Assembly: GCF_000155775.1 (NCBI RefSeq)
Contig: NZ_DS989810.1
Coordinates: 764,172-828,171 of the forward strand
Source: Glaciecola sp. HTCC2999
GTDB lineage: Bacteria > Pseudomonadota > Gammaproteobacteria > Enterobacterales > Alteromonadaceae
DNA length: 64,000 bases
Direction: 5' to 3'
Numbering within the stretch: position 1 is the first letter of the stretch; every line of letters begins with the position of its first letter. Shown in pieces: positions 24,912 to 34,315 of this stretch. The translations under genes and the position numbers were made by a program. The notes under the pieces were generated by a model, which saw only the letters and a list, made by a program, of their open reading frames with translations, did no database searches and had not been told where the DNA came from.

Positions 24912-24936
24912 CCTCCTAAAGGAGGATGTTTTTTTA
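24912..24936 (+). terminator. Terminator between the aminopeptidase gene and pqqA
   Basis: CCTCC (24912-24916) pairs with GGAGG (24921-24925) around TAAA, followed by ATG and a seven-T run. pqqA therefore probably has its own promoter in 24937-24980. Confidence 0.75.
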
Positions 24937-24992
24937 GATTCAAATCTGTACTATACTAATTGTTAATACAACGTAAATAACGGAGAAATACT

Positions 24993-25064
24993 ATGTGGAC
25001 TAAACCTCAGTACAACGAAATGCGTCTTGGCTTTGAAGTAACTTTATACATCAGCAATCGCTAA
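24993..25064 (+). CDS. pqqA: PqqA, precursor peptide of pyrroloquinoline quinone
   Basis: The 23-residue peptide begins MWTKPQYNEMRLG and ends FEVTLYISNR. It has the conserved Glu and Tyr three residues apart (EVTLY) that PqqE crosslinks to build PQQ, and the family's typical start and end. GGAG lies ~8 bases before the ATG. Upstream and downstream hairpins frame the gene. It is the first gene of the pqq cluster. Confidence 0.95.
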   Translation: MWTKPQYNEMRLGFEVTLYISNR

Positions 25065-25085
25065 GCACCCATTTATTTTTTGTCA

Positions 25086-25112
25086 AAAGGTTGCCAACTG
25101 GCAGCCTTTTTT
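25086..25112 (+). terminator. Attenuator-like hairpin between pqqA and pqqB
   Basis: AAAGGTTGCC (25086-25095) pairs with GGCAGCCTTT (25100-25109, one G-T pair) around AACT, followed by more Ts. It should stop part of the transcription, leaving more pqqA than pqqBCDE message, as suits a peptide substrate. Confidence 0.7.
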
Positions 25113-25129
25113 GTTCCTAGGTAAACACC

Positions 25130-26050
25130 ATGTATATATTAATTTTGGGTTCAGGTGCAGGCGGTGGTGTACCACAGTGGAATTGTCATTGTGATAATTG
25201 TGCAGGCTGCCGAAATAAGACTTTACCCGTACGCGAACGCACACAATCGAGTATTGCTGTTTCAAGTAACCGTAAAGATTGGGTCTTAATTAATGCCTCT
25301 CCCGATATTCGCCAACAAATTAACCAGTCTCCCTTATTGTGGCCGGCCGATGGGCAACAACGGGGCACTGCGATTAAATCGATTATTTTAACCGATAGTC
25401 AAATCGACCATACCACTGGACTACTAACGTTACGTGAGGGATTACCATTACCTGTTTATTGCACGGATGTAGTCTATGAAGATTTAAGTACCGCTTTTCC
25501 TGTTTTTCCAATGCTTAAACATTGGCATGGAGGGCTACAACGCCGCGCGATTGGTACGACTCATGAACCAGGTTTTCAAGTGGAAGGCGTCGCTGGACTC
25601 ACCTTTCATCCGGTTGTATTAGAATCGAATGCCCCGCCTTATTCGAAATATCGCGATAATATTGTGGATGGGAACAACATTGGTTTGCAGATTGTAGATA
25701 ATGCCACCGGCAAAAGTGTGTTTTATGCCCCAGGTTGTGTACAAGCGAGTGACTTAGTCAAAAATATGCTCGAACAATCAAGTTGTGCCCTATTTGACGG
25801 TACCTTATGGCTCGATGATGAAATGATCCAAAAAGGCTTTAGTAACCGACTCGGTTCACAAATGGGTCACATGCCTGTGAATGGTCCTGATGGCACTGTC
25901 GCATTGTTACAAGAATACGATATCGAACGGAAAATTTTGATTCACATTAATAATACCAACCCTGTACTAGATGAGTCTTCTACTGCCAATGCCTATCTTC
26001 GCGATAATGGTATTGAATTGGCCTATGATGGCATGCAAATTACGATTTAA
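25130..26050 (+). CDS. pqqB: PqqB, PQQ biosynthesis beta-lactamase-fold protein
   Basis: The 306-residue protein has the PqqB pattern: GSGAGGGVPQWNCHCDNC with Cys residues near the start, then a metallo-beta-lactamase fold with TDSQIDHTTGLL and GHMPVNG. PqqB hydroxylates the Glu-Tyr-derived intermediate before ring closure by PqqC. Length is typical. It is second in the cluster and 10 bases before pqqC. Confidence 0.95.
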   Translation: MYILILGSGAGGGVPQWNCHCDNCAGCRNKTLPVRERTQSSIAVSSNRKDWVLINASPDIRQQINQSPLLWPADGQQRGTAIKSIILTDSQIDHTTGLLTLREGLPLPVYCTDVVYEDLSTAFPVFPMLKHWHGGLQRRAIGTTHEPGFQVEGVAGLTFHPVVLESNAPPYSKYRDNIVDGNNIGLQIVDNATGKSVFYAPGCVQASDLVKNMLEQSSCALFDGTLWLDDEMIQKGFSNRLGSQMGHMPVNGPDGTVALLQEYDIERKILIHINNTNPVLDESSTANAYLRDNGIELAYDGMQITI

Positions 26051-26059
26051 GGATATTCT

Positions 26060-26818
26060 ATGACAAAGCAAGCACCTTGGTCTCGCGATGAATTTGAAGC
26101 AAAGCTCCGTGCTAAAGGCGAGTACTACCACATCTATCATCCGTTTCATGTAGCGATGAATAAAGGTGAATGTAGCCAAGAACAAATTCAAGGATGGGTC
26201 GCCAATCGCTTATTTTATCAGTTAGCGATCCCAGTAAAAGATGCAGGGATCATGGCAAATTGCTGGGATCTGCAAACCCGTCGCAAATGGATCCAGCGTA
26301 TATTGGATCATGATGGAGACCCTGAAGATACTACTCTAGGCGGTATTGAAGCTTGGTTACGTCTAGGTGAAGCGGTGGGTTTACATCGTGAAGATATGCT
26401 CAATGAACGCTTTTTATTACCTGGTGTGAAGTTTGCCGTCGGGGCATATATTAACTTTACGCGTAAAGCTAGCTGGGAAGAAGCAGCCTGTTCGTCACTC
26501 ACTGAGATGTTCGCACCTGAAATCCATCAAAGTCGCCTCGATACTTGGCCAACCCATTATAAATGGATTGATCCAGAAGGATTTTCCTATTTTCAAATGC
26601 GTTTAAATCAGGCACGTCGTGATGTACAGCACGGTTTAGAGATCACTTTAGATCATTTTGAAACGCGTAAACAACAAGAGCGTGCATTGAATATTCTGCA
26701 ATTCAAACTTGATGTCTTATGGAGTATGGCTGATAGTATCAGCTTAGCATATGAGTTTAACCGCAAGCCTTTTGGTGCGGTAACTGACGAAAATATTTCT
26801 CACAAAGGCTTCATGTAA
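26060..26818 (+). CDS. pqqC: PqqC, pyrroloquinoline-quinone synthase
   Basis: The 252-residue all-helical protein matches PqqC, a heme-oxygenase-fold enzyme that does the final ring closure and oxidation without a cofactor ([13 protein letters not shown] near 23-35 and WVANRLFYQ near 47-55 are typical). Length is normal. Its stop overlaps the pqqD start (TAATG), so the two are translated together. Confidence 0.95.
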   Translation: MTKQAPWSRDEFEAKLRAKGEYYHIYHPFHVAMNKGECSQEQIQGWVANRLFYQLAIPVKDAGIMANCWDLQTRRKWIQRILDHDGDPEDTTLGGIEAWLRLGEAVGLHREDMLNERFLLPGVKFAVGAYINFTRKASWEEAACSSLTEMFAPEIHQSRLDTWPTHYKWIDPEGFSYFQMRLNQARRDVQHGLEITLDHFETRKQQERALNILQFKLDVLWSMADSISLAYEFNRKPFGAVTDENISHKGFM

Positions 26819-27081
26819 TGGCAACTCCTAAACTTAATCCCTTATATAAATTTCAATTTGAAAAAGCGCAAGATGCGTTTGTGTTGTTATACCCTGAAGG
26901 AATGATCACCCTCAATGGCAGTGCCGGTGAAATCATGCAAATGGTAAATGGAGAGCGTGATGTTGATACCATTATCAGTGATTTAATCGCTAAATTTCCA
27001 GGAGCCGAGGGCATTGATAAAGATATTCACGAATTTTTAGATCATGCTCATGAAAAAAAATGGATAAAGTATGTCGACTAA
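26818..27081 (+). CDS. pqqD: PqqD, PqqA-binding chaperone
   Basis: The 87-residue product has the RRE (RiPP recognition) fold pattern with [15 protein letters not shown] and a C-terminal helix ([15 protein letters not shown], then DIHEFLDHA). PqqD holds PqqA for PqqE. It overlaps pqqC by one base and pqqE by 11, so the CDE proteins are likely made in fixed ratio. Confidence 0.93.
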   Translation: MATPKLNPLYKFQFEKAQDAFVLLYPEGMITLNGSAGEIMQMVNGERDVDTIISDLIAKFPGAEGIDKDIHEFLDHAHEKKWIKYVD

Positions 27082-28204
27082 ACCTGTTTTAAAAGCGTAT
27101 GTTAACAATCCATTATGGCTCCTTGCCGAGCTTACATATGATTGCCCATTACATTGTCCGTATTGTTCCAATCCTGTGCAAATGACTGAGCGCAAAGATG
27201 AGTGTGATACCGAAACGTGGAAAAAGGTACTTAGCGAAGCGCGTGAAATGGGCGCCGTACAACTCGGCTTTTCCGGTGGTGAACCATTACTGCGCAAAGA
27301 TTTAGAAGTATTAGTGGCACATGCCAGTGAACTGGGTTTTTACACGAACTTAATCACCTCTGGCATTGGCTTAACTGAAAAGCGTATCAAGGGTTTAAAA
27401 GAGGCAGGACTTGACCATATTCAGCTCAGTTTCCAAGCTGCCAATGCCGATGAGAATGACTTGATTGGTAACAAACGCCACTCTTTTGAACAAAAGTTAG
27501 CTGTCGCTAAATTAGTTAAGCAATACGATTATCCGATGGTATTGAATTTTTGTTTAACCCGCCAAAACATAGATAAAATCGACGATGTACTCGCCCTAAG
27601 TTGTGAATTGGGAGGCGATTTCGTTGAGTTAGCCACAGTACAATATTATGGGTGGGCCTATTTAAATCGTGACCATCTACTGCCGACGAAAGCACAACTT
27701 GAGACCGCTGAAGCAACCGTGAATGCATTTAGAAACACTCAAGGTGATGATGAACCGAAGTTTATATTTGTCACACCTGATTATTATGAAACACGCCCAA
27801 AGGCTTGCATGAATGGTTGGGCGACCACTTTTTTAACCGTGACGCCCGATGGTTCTGCCCTGCCTTGTCATAGCGCTAAAATATTACCTCTGACGTTCCC
27901 GAATGTGAAAGAATCATCATTAGAGAAAATCTGGCATGAAGATTTTTCATTTAATAAATTTCGTGGACTGGATTGGCTTCCTTCGCCATGTCGCGATTGT
28001 GATGAAAAGGAAAAGGATTTTGGCGGCTGTCGCTGTCAGGCGTTTATGCTCACTGGTGATATGCATAAAACCGATCCGGTATGTGATAAATCCCCCGATC
28101 ATCATTTGATCCAAGCGGCCATCGCCCAGTCCCAGCAGCCGACAGAAAACTTATTTTACCGCGATCCCAAAACTGAAATCCCTGTCCATTTAATTCAGGA
28201 ATAA
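27071..28204 (+). CDS. pqqE: PqqE, radical SAM enzyme
   Basis: The 377-residue protein has the CxxxCxxC motif as CPLHCPYC (Cys25, 29, 32) for the radical-SAM cluster, [13 protein letters not shown] for SAM binding, and a C-terminal SPASM region with many Cys ([31 protein letters not shown]) for auxiliary clusters. It makes the Glu-Tyr carbon-carbon bond in PqqA. The ATG lies inside pqqD. Confidence 0.95.
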   Translation: MSTKPVLKAYVNNPLWLLAELTYDCPLHCPYCSNPVQMTERKDECDTETWKKVLSEAREMGAVQLGFSGGEPLLRKDLEVLVAHASELGFYTNLITSGIGLTEKRIKGLKEAGLDHIQLSFQAANADENDLIGNKRHSFEQKLAVAKLVKQYDYPMVLNFCLTRQNIDKIDDVLALSCELGGDFVELATVQYYGWAYLNRDHLLPTKAQLETAEATVNAFRNTQGDDEPKFIFVTPDYYETRPKACMNGWATTFLTVTPDGSALPCHSAKILPLTFPNVKESSLEKIWHEDFSFNKFRGLDWLPSPCRDCDEKEKDFGGCRCQAFMLTGDMHKTDPVCDKSPDHHLIQAAIAQSQQPTENLFYRDPKTEIPVHLIQE

Positions 28205-28236
28205 GCGCTTATGCTGCAACTCACTAAAGGGTCTCG

Positions 28237-29814
28237 ATGAATATCCATATTGTTGAACAACCTGAGGTTGTAGTTGGGTGTGCAGCTGTCTTTACTTTGC
28301 CTTCCCCTGCTCTGGATCATTCTGGTATTGGTCACTTGGTCGAGCATTTAGTGTTTCGCACATCCGCTGTATTTCCAGAGCGTCATAATTTATTTGCGTT
28401 GACGAGTTTGACTCGATGTAAGATGAATGCCAGCACGACCGGAAATAAAAGCTATTACTTTGCTCAAGCAGATACTGCAGAAGACTTACTATTACTCATC
28501 GAATACTTGTATGCAGGCTTAATGACCCGCACTTATGCAGCGCGCGACATAGAACAAGAAAAGTCTGTGATCCAGCATGAACTGGCATTTTATGCTAAAC
28601 ATCCCGCTTATCAAAAACAGTCACAAATATGGCGAGGAGATCAGCATCCGGATGCCTATCAACACTGGGGTGGATTGCCAGATATACTAGCGCAGCTCAC
28701 TGCAGATGATGTGTATGCCTATAAATCTCAATATTACCAAGATAGCGCCATTTCACTCATTGCTAGTGGCGTGACCGTTGAAGACATCCGTGCGGTGTTA
28801 AGTAAGGTGCAAACTAATATTAGCGTGGAGCATCAGCAAGCGCTTACGCATCCCAAGCAACCTGTTATTTATCAGCCTTACACCCGTAGCGATGATAAGC
28901 AGGGTTTGAATCAGCCGCGCATTTATTCATGGTGGCTACCGGCACAATATCAACGCTCAGTCCTCGCACAACTCCCGATTTGGCAAACTCAATGGCCCGA
29001 ATTATATGTAGAAGAAGAACTGAATCATCGAGGTAAGTTTGCCATTCGCTATTTGTGTCAGGAGAAAGAGTCTCCGGAGAACGCATGTCAGGAGAGTGCT
29101 TGTCAGGAAAGTATATGTCACGAGGATGAGTGCGAGGCGCGTGCTCAAAAATTTGCAGGGTGGTTTGCAGGGCAAGTGGTTACGGATGAACCACAAATAC
29201 CCACGATGACTCAATTTCCTGAGTGTATCCAAGCCTTATTAGCCAGTGGACTACCTGTGAACGATAAGTCTGTGACTGGCTCTTTACAATCAACCGCACC
29301 AAAACTCCATCATATTGATCAACAAGAACCAGCTAATATTAGCACCATACTCATTAGCCAATTAATCGGTGAGCCTCATATAAGCCATATAGCTCAATTA
29401 CCCGAGCATCAGATGTTAAAAACATCGGCCATTGATACATCCAAGTCGTCAATGCTGAGTCATCAGGGCTCCCCCAGTATCATCCAACGTTTTACCGACA
29501 CTGTGGATTGCGAATGTGGGTCATATCAACCTCGCACCATTACCCAATTATTAGATGATATGGGAGATAAGGAATTTCTCATCAGAGAAGATATGTGGGT
29601 GATAAAAATTAAAGATATCCCAAGTGAAACCATCACATCCTTGTGCCAATCATCTACTTTTTGGGCGCCGCGTGTCCAAGGACAGTTATATACGATGGGT
29701 GTCTTTGAGCAAGACGGACTTTATTACGTCTGGGGGGCTGGCGATCGTCATCCAGCAGATAACATGATGTATATACAAGCGTTAATCGATAATGCCAAAA
29801 CCCGCTATCAGTAG
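28237..29814 (+). CDS. pqqF: PqqF-like M16 metallopeptidase, short form
   Basis: This M16 peptidase has the inverted zinc motif HLVEH (His33-Glu36-His37) and the downstream Glu in IEQEKSVIQHEL (near 108-115). In other species PqqF cuts the crosslinked PqqA. At 525 residues it is much shorter than the ~760 of typical PqqF, so part of the C-terminal half is missing. A Cys/Glu-rich insertion near residues 267-305 repeats a CQES-like unit (ACQESACQESICHEDEC), unlike the rest. It follows pqqE by 32 bases. Confidence 0.8.
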   Translation: MNIHIVEQPEVVVGCAAVFTLPSPALDHSGIGHLVEHLVFRTSAVFPERHNLFALTSLTRCKMNASTTGNKSYYFAQADTAEDLLLLIEYLYAGLMTRTYAARDIEQEKSVIQHELAFYAKHPAYQKQSQIWRGDQHPDAYQHWGGLPDILAQLTADDVYAYKSQYYQDSAISLIASGVTVEDIRAVLSKVQTNISVEHQQALTHPKQPVIYQPYTRSDDKQGLNQPRIYSWWLPAQYQRSVLAQLPIWQTQWPELYVEEELNHRGKFAIRYLCQEKESPENACQESACQESICHEDECEARAQKFAGWFAGQVVTDEPQIPTMTQFPECIQALLASGLPVNDKSVTGSLQSTAPKLHHIDQQEPANISTILISQLIGEPHISHIAQLPEHQMLKTSAIDTSKSSMLSHQGSPSIIQRFTDTVDCECGSYQPRTITQLLDDMGDKEFLIREDMWVIKIKDIPSETITSLCQSSTFWAPRVQGQLYTMGVFEQDGLYYVWGAGDRHPADNMMYIQALIDNAKTRYQ

Positions 29815-29817
29815 ATG

Positions 29818-29856
29818 CCAATAACCCTTGCCAATAACCCTTGCTAATAACTCTTG
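29818..29856. repeat. Three tandem 13-bp repeats after pqqF
   Basis: CCAATAACCCTTG occurs twice in a row (29818-29843) and a third copy with two changes follows (29844-29856). It lies between convergent pqqF and rsuA genes and has no clear hairpin. Confidence 0.6.
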
Positions 29857-29877
29857 TTAACAATTATTGCTAAGAAA

Positions 29878-30558
29878 TTAATGCTGATTATCATTCACCG
29901 AAATATACCGCCACTGCCCTACTTCTACATCTAAATTTATCTCCCCAATGGCCTCACGGTGCAAAGCCTTAACGCGATTCCCCACAGCGGCAAACATACG
30001 TTTAACTTGGTGAAATTTACCTTGGGTGATGGTGAGTAATACTTCATTGGCTCCAACAACGTCGATAGCAGCAGGTAATGTCGGCGCAGATTCACCTTGT
30101 AATAAGACGCCTTTTTCCAAGCGCATGATCATGTCATCGGAAATAGGCTTTGCTAAGCAAACCCGATAAACCTTAGGACAATGATTGTCAGGATGAGTTA
30201 AACGATAGGACCAACTACCATCATCCGTTATCAATACTAATCCTGTCGTATCAGCATCTAGACGACCGGCAATGTGCAATTCATGCTGATGAGGTATATC
30301 GACTAAGTTGAAGACACTCGGATAATGCTCATCAATATTGGAACAGATCATATTAGGAGGTTTATTCAGCATAATGTAACGAAAGGGGCGACACTCTAAA
30401 CGTGTATCGAGCCAGTGTACCGTATTGTTTTTATGTACTTGATAACTAGGGTCATCAGTCACGGAATCATTGACGGAGATTTCCCCTCGCGCAATCACCT
30501 CCAGCACTTGGGCCGCAGTTAATACGGTACTTTTACTCACATATTTATCGAGTCGCAT
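29878..30558 (-). CDS. rsuA: 16S rRNA pseudouridine-516 synthase
   Basis: I choose the ATG at 30558 (MRLDKYVSKS), the usual S4-domain start; an upstream in-frame ATG adds 5 residues. The 226-residue protein has an S4 RNA-binding domain (1-60) and a RsuA/RluB/E/F catalytic domain with GRLDADTTGLVL containing the catalytic Asp, and YRLTHP and KFHQVKRMF motifs. The length and order fit RsuA, which modifies U516 of 16S rRNA. Confidence 0.85.
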   Translation of the reverse strand: MRLDKYVSKSTVLTAAQVLEVIARGEISVNDSVTDDPSYQVHKNNTVHWLDTRLECRPFRYIMLNKPPNMICSNIDEHYPSVFNLVDIPHQHELHIAGRLDADTTGLVLITDDGSWSYRLTHPDNHCPKVYRVCLAKPISDDMIMRLEKGVLLQGESAPTLPAAIDVVGANEVLLTITQGKFHQVKRMFAAVGNRVKALHREAIGEINLDVEVGQWRYISVNDNQH

Positions 30559-30720
30559 CCAAATACTTACCATATCTTTTTTCGAGCATTAGGCAGGCTA
30601 ATGCGAGGTTTTTTTGTATGTTGAACTCATCAACATCACCATCCCAATACATTAACACTGTCGAGCTACAATTTTCCATGTAAAATAATACGCAATTAAG
30701 TATCTTTAGCTGTGAGTATA

Positions 30721-31608
30721 ATGATGACAATTACCCTTCTCGATGGTGGCATGGGCCAAGAGCTTTTAGCACGCAGTCAACGCGAAGTCACCACCATGTG
30801 GTCTGCCGATATTATGTTACATGAGCCTGAATTAGTCAGGGATCTGCATCTGGATTTCATCAATGCCGGCGCACAAGTGATCACCTTAAATACTTATACC
30901 GCTACACCGCAACGATTAGCCAAAAATAATGCATTAGCGCAATTATCATCTTTACATCAAAGCGCCATCGACGCGGCAAAAGCCGCTATCGCATTATCAA
31001 ACAAACCCGAGACTAAAATAGCAGGTTGTTTACCGCCACTAGTGGCCAGTTATCATCCCAGTGAATCACCGGATTTTGAGACATCATTAGCCACCTATCG
31101 CGAGCTAGTAGCACTTCAAGCCTCCGGCTGCGATCTGTTTATTTGTGAAACAATGTCATCCATAGCAGAGGCAAAAGCAGCCTGTACTGCAGCCGCAGAA
31201 TCAGGCTTACCTGTGTGGCTGGCGTTTTCTGTCTGTGATGATACGCCTGAGAAATTACGCGGAGGAGAGTCCATTGTCGATGCCCTTGATGCACTAGTGC
31301 CTGAATTTACCAATACTGTGTTGTTGAACTGTAGTCGCCCTGAATCCATTGCCCAAGCCTTACCTTCAGTACTCGCTAAAACCGAACAAGTAGGCGTCTA
31401 TGCCAATGGATTTACATCGGTGGATTCGCTCTATCCAGGCACCACCGTCAAAAATCTACAAGCAAGGCATGACTTGTCACCTGAAAATTATGCACAACAT
31501 GCTCTGTATTGGGCACAGCAAGGAGTGAGTATAATTGGTGGGTGTTGTGAAATTAGTCCTGCACATATTCAAGTATTAGCTCAAACACTCTCTTCTTCTC
31601 AAGGATGA
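30721..31608 (+). CDS. mmuM: Homocysteine S-methyltransferase family protein
   Basis: I choose the ATG at 30721 (followed by a second ATG); a GTG at 30712 would extend it by 3 residues. The ~295-residue protein has LLDGGMGQELL at the start, a zinc-ligand Cys in LLNCSRPES, and the C-terminal GGCC zinc pair (IIGGCCEISPAHI). The family moves a methyl group from S-methylmethionine or SAM to homocysteine to make methionine. The exact donor is not shown, so the symbol is tentative. Confidence 0.8.
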   Translation: MMTITLLDGGMGQELLARSQREVTTMWSADIMLHEPELVRDLHLDFINAGAQVITLNTYTATPQRLAKNNALAQLSSLHQSAIDAAKAAIALSNKPETKIAGCLPPLVASYHPSESPDFETSLATYRELVALQASGCDLFICETMSSIAEAKAACTAAAESGLPVWLAFSVCDDTPEKLRGGESIVDALDALVPEFTNTVLLNCSRPESIAQALPSVLAKTEQVGVYANGFTSVDSLYPGTTVKNLQARHDLSPENYAQHALYWAQQGVSIIGGCCEISPAHIQVLAQTLSSSQG

Positions 31609-31629
31609 AATGAAGCCTTACAGATACGA

Positions 31630-32538
31630 TTAAAAACGCCAAGCGATAAAACGACTCAACTTAGCACCTTGAGTCATTTCGACGACACGGCAGTCTTTAA
31701 TATTGAGTGTGTTAGCATGTTTCACTAAACTATCAACATGCTGTTTTTTAGAAATCAATGAAGTAAACCAGCCAACTTGCTGCGCAAACTCAACGCTCTC
31801 ATTAAGCATCTTTTTGACAAACCGCCACTCCCCACCATCACACCATAACTCATTATGTTGACCGCCAAAGTTGAGTGATTGACGGTTATTCGCAGTGGAT
31901 TCTTTACCACGTCGTTTGTGTTTGTGCCTCGCTAGATTTTTATTTTTCTTCACACTACCCGACATTGCTGCCTCAGCAGATTCATGAAACGGCGGGTTAC
32001 ACATAGTAAACGCAAAGGTTTCTTGGGGATGGATAATGCCACTGAATATTTGTTCAGGAGACGTTTGATGACGTACAGTCACGTTGTTTTTTAAGTTTGG
32101 ATTAGACTGGGCAATGAGGGTCGCGTTCTTAAAAGACGGCGCATGAATATCGCTCCCCACCATCTGCCAGTCATAGCTTCGATTTGCCACTATCGGGTAA
32201 ATTAAGTTCGCACCAGTACCAATATCTAAGCCTTTTATCGATTGACCAGTGGGGATCTCACCAGCATTATCTTCGGCTAATAAATCAGCAATAAAATGCA
32301 CATAATCAGCACGTCCAGGCACGGCAGGACATAAGTACCCTTCAGGGATATCCCACTGCCGCACCCCATAATGATGCGCTAAAAGAGACGCATTTAACGC
32401 TTTAACCGCTTTTGGCTGAGCAAAATCAATGGTCAACTTACCCACTGGATTAGGCGCCATAAATGCCTTAAGCGGGGGGTAAACTGCCGCTAACTGAACA
32501 AAGTCATAACCATTAAGGTGAAGATTACGTAAGTGCAT
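31630..32538 (-). CDS. rlmF: 23S rRNA adenine-1618 N6-methyltransferase
   Basis: The 302-residue product has the RlmF pattern: N-terminal NGYDFVQLAAVYPPLKAF, a SAM-binding loop LDIGTGANLIYP and the adenine methyltransferase motif CNPPFH. RlmF methylates A1618 of 23S rRNA. It is 8 bases downstream of the ABC-F gene on the same strand, so the two likely share a transcript. Confidence 0.92.
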   Translation of the reverse strand: MHLRNLHLNGYDFVQLAAVYPPLKAFMAPNPVGKLTIDFAQPKAVKALNASLLAHHYGVRQWDIPEGYLCPAVPGRADYVHFIADLLAEDNAGEIPTGQSIKGLDIGTGANLIYPIVANRSYDWQMVGSDIHAPSFKNATLIAQSNPNLKNNVTVRHQTSPEQIFSGIIHPQETFAFTMCNPPFHESAEAAMSGSVKKNKNLARHKHKRRGKESTANNRQSLNFGGQHNELWCDGGEWRFVKKMLNESVEFAQQVGWFTSLISKKQHVDSLVKHANTLNIKDCRVVEMTQGAKLSRFIAWRF

Positions 32539-32546
32539 CTATTCAG

Positions 32547-34133
32547 CTAGCTTTTATGGCTCATGTACTCATCAAACGACCCTTGGAAATAATGCAATTT
32601 CTGATCGGCAATTTCAATGATACTATCTGCAATAGAGGAAACAAATTCACGGTCATGACTGACAAAAATTAAGGTGCCATCAAAGGCCGAAAGTGCTTTA
32701 TTCAATGATTCAATGGCTTCCATATCCATGTGGTTAGTCGGCTCATCCATGATCAAGACGTTGATTTCTTGCATCATTAACTTACCAAACATCAAGCGGT
32801 TCTTCTCTCCACCGGAACACACAGAGACTTTCTTATTCACCTCATCCGAGGTAAACAATAAACGCCCTAAAATACTACGGACAAATAAATCATCTTGACC
32901 TTTGGTGCGCCACTGGGATAACCATTCAAATAAGGTCATATCATTGGCAAAATCAGCCGAGTTATCTTGAGGACAGTAGCCAATAGACGCATTTTCTGAC
33001 CATTTAATCACACCGCTATTGGCTTTCAACTCATTCACTAAACAGCGTAAAAACGTCGTTTTGCCCGCACCGTTCTCACCAATGACCGCAAGTTTCGCGC
33101 CAGCCTCTAATAAGATTTCTCCACCCGTAAATAACGTGCCTTCCTCAAAGCCATGGGAAACATGGGCTAACTCTAATGCTTGGCGATGCAATTTTTTATG
33201 CTGCTTGTATTGGATAAATGGGAAACGACGTGATGATGGTACCACTTCTTCTAGCTCAATCTTTTCCATGCGTCGGGCACGTGAAGTTGCTTGTTTTGCT
33301 TTTGACGCATTGGCAGAAAATCGGGCAACGAAGGCTTTAAGCTCATCAATCTCGGCCGATTTTTTCGCATTTTCAGTCAATAGTTGTTCTTGGACCAATG
33401 CCGCAGCCGCCATATATTCTTCATAATTGCCTGGGTAGATACGCAACTCACCGTAATCAATGTCCGCCATATGCGTGCAGACTTTATTCAAGAAATGACG
33501 ATCGTGCGAGATAATGATCATGGTACATTTACGCTGATTCAACACATCCGCTAACCAATTGATAGTATAAATATCCAAGTTATTGGTTGGCTCGTCGAGT
33601 AGTAAAATATCAGGGTTAGCAAACAAGGCCTGCACTAATAACACGCGCAGTTTCACGCCAGGAGGCAGTTGTGACATCAAGCCCCAATGACTGGCTTCAT
33701 CGATGCCAGCCTCGATTAATAACTCACCGGCTCGACTCTCTGCGGTATAACCATCTAATTCAGCAAATTCTGTTTCTAAATCAGCGACTTTCATGCCGTC
33801 TTCTTCACTCATTTCAGGTAACGAGTAAATACGGTCACGCTCTTGTTTGATTTCCCATAACTGAGTATCACCCATAATGACCGCGTCAATAACCGAATAT
33901 TCTTCAAATGCGTATTGGTTTTGACTCAGCACACCAATCCGTTCACCTTGGTCAATCGACACATTACCCGCTGATGGCGCAAGATCACCACTTAAGATCT
34001 TCATAAATGTCGACTTACCGCAACCATTGGCGCCGATAAGTCCGTAGCGGTTGCCATTACCAAATTTGGCGGAGATATTTTCAAATAATGGCTTAGCGCC
34101 AAATTGCATGGTGATATTTGCTGTTGTAATCAA
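32547..34133 (-). CDS. ybiT: ABC-F ATPase, YbiT type
   Basis: The 528-residue product has two ABC cassettes (Walker [10 protein letters not shown] and GENGAGKTT, signature motifs, Walker B LLLDEP and LIMDEP) joined by a Lys/Ala-rich helical linker, with no membrane part. It aligns closely with E. coli YbiT from the first residues ([13 protein letters not shown]), which supports the TTG start at 34131-34133. ABC-F proteins act on the ribosome E site during stalled translation. It is divergent from the exporter gene. Confidence 0.9.
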   Translation of the reverse strand: MITTANITMQFGAKPLFENISAKFGNGNRYGLIGANGCGKSTFMKILSGDLAPSAGNVSIDQGERIGVLSQNQYAFEEYSVIDAVIMGDTQLWEIKQERDRIYSLPEMSEEDGMKVADLETEFAELDGYTAESRAGELLIEAGIDEASHWGLMSQLPPGVKLRVLLVQALFANPDILLLDEPTNNLDIYTINWLADVLNQRKCTMIIISHDRHFLNKVCTHMADIDYGELRIYPGNYEEYMAAAALVQEQLLTENAKKSAEIDELKAFVARFSANASKAKQATSRARRMEKIELEEVVPSSRRFPFIQYKQHKKLHRQALELAHVSHGFEEGTLFTGGEILLEAGAKLAVIGENGAGKTTFLRCLVNELKANSGVIKWSENASIGYCPQDNSADFANDMTLFEWLSQWRTKGQDDLFVRSILGRLLFTSDEVNKKVSVCSGGEKNRLMFGKLMMQEINVLIMDEPTNHMDMEAIESLNKALSAFDGTLIFVSHDREFVSSIADSIIEIADQKLHYFQGSFDEYMSHKS

Positions 34134-34315
34134 AACGAAGGACCTCTAAATTTAAGGCGCGTATTATACACGAAAACAAATGTAATTACCTGACTTTAGC
34201 TAAAGTGTGCATTGTCCTGACCGCGGCATATGCTAAATTATTGTTCCCTTTATATTATTGTTTTGTGACGCTGTGCTAACATACTGATATTCATCTGTTT
34301 ATCGAGTGCACTATC

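Noticed and set aside
30545-30730. A 61-codon minus-strand frame before rsuA
   Set aside because: It overlaps the rsuA start and the methyltransferase start region, has no binding site and shows no protein-like pattern.
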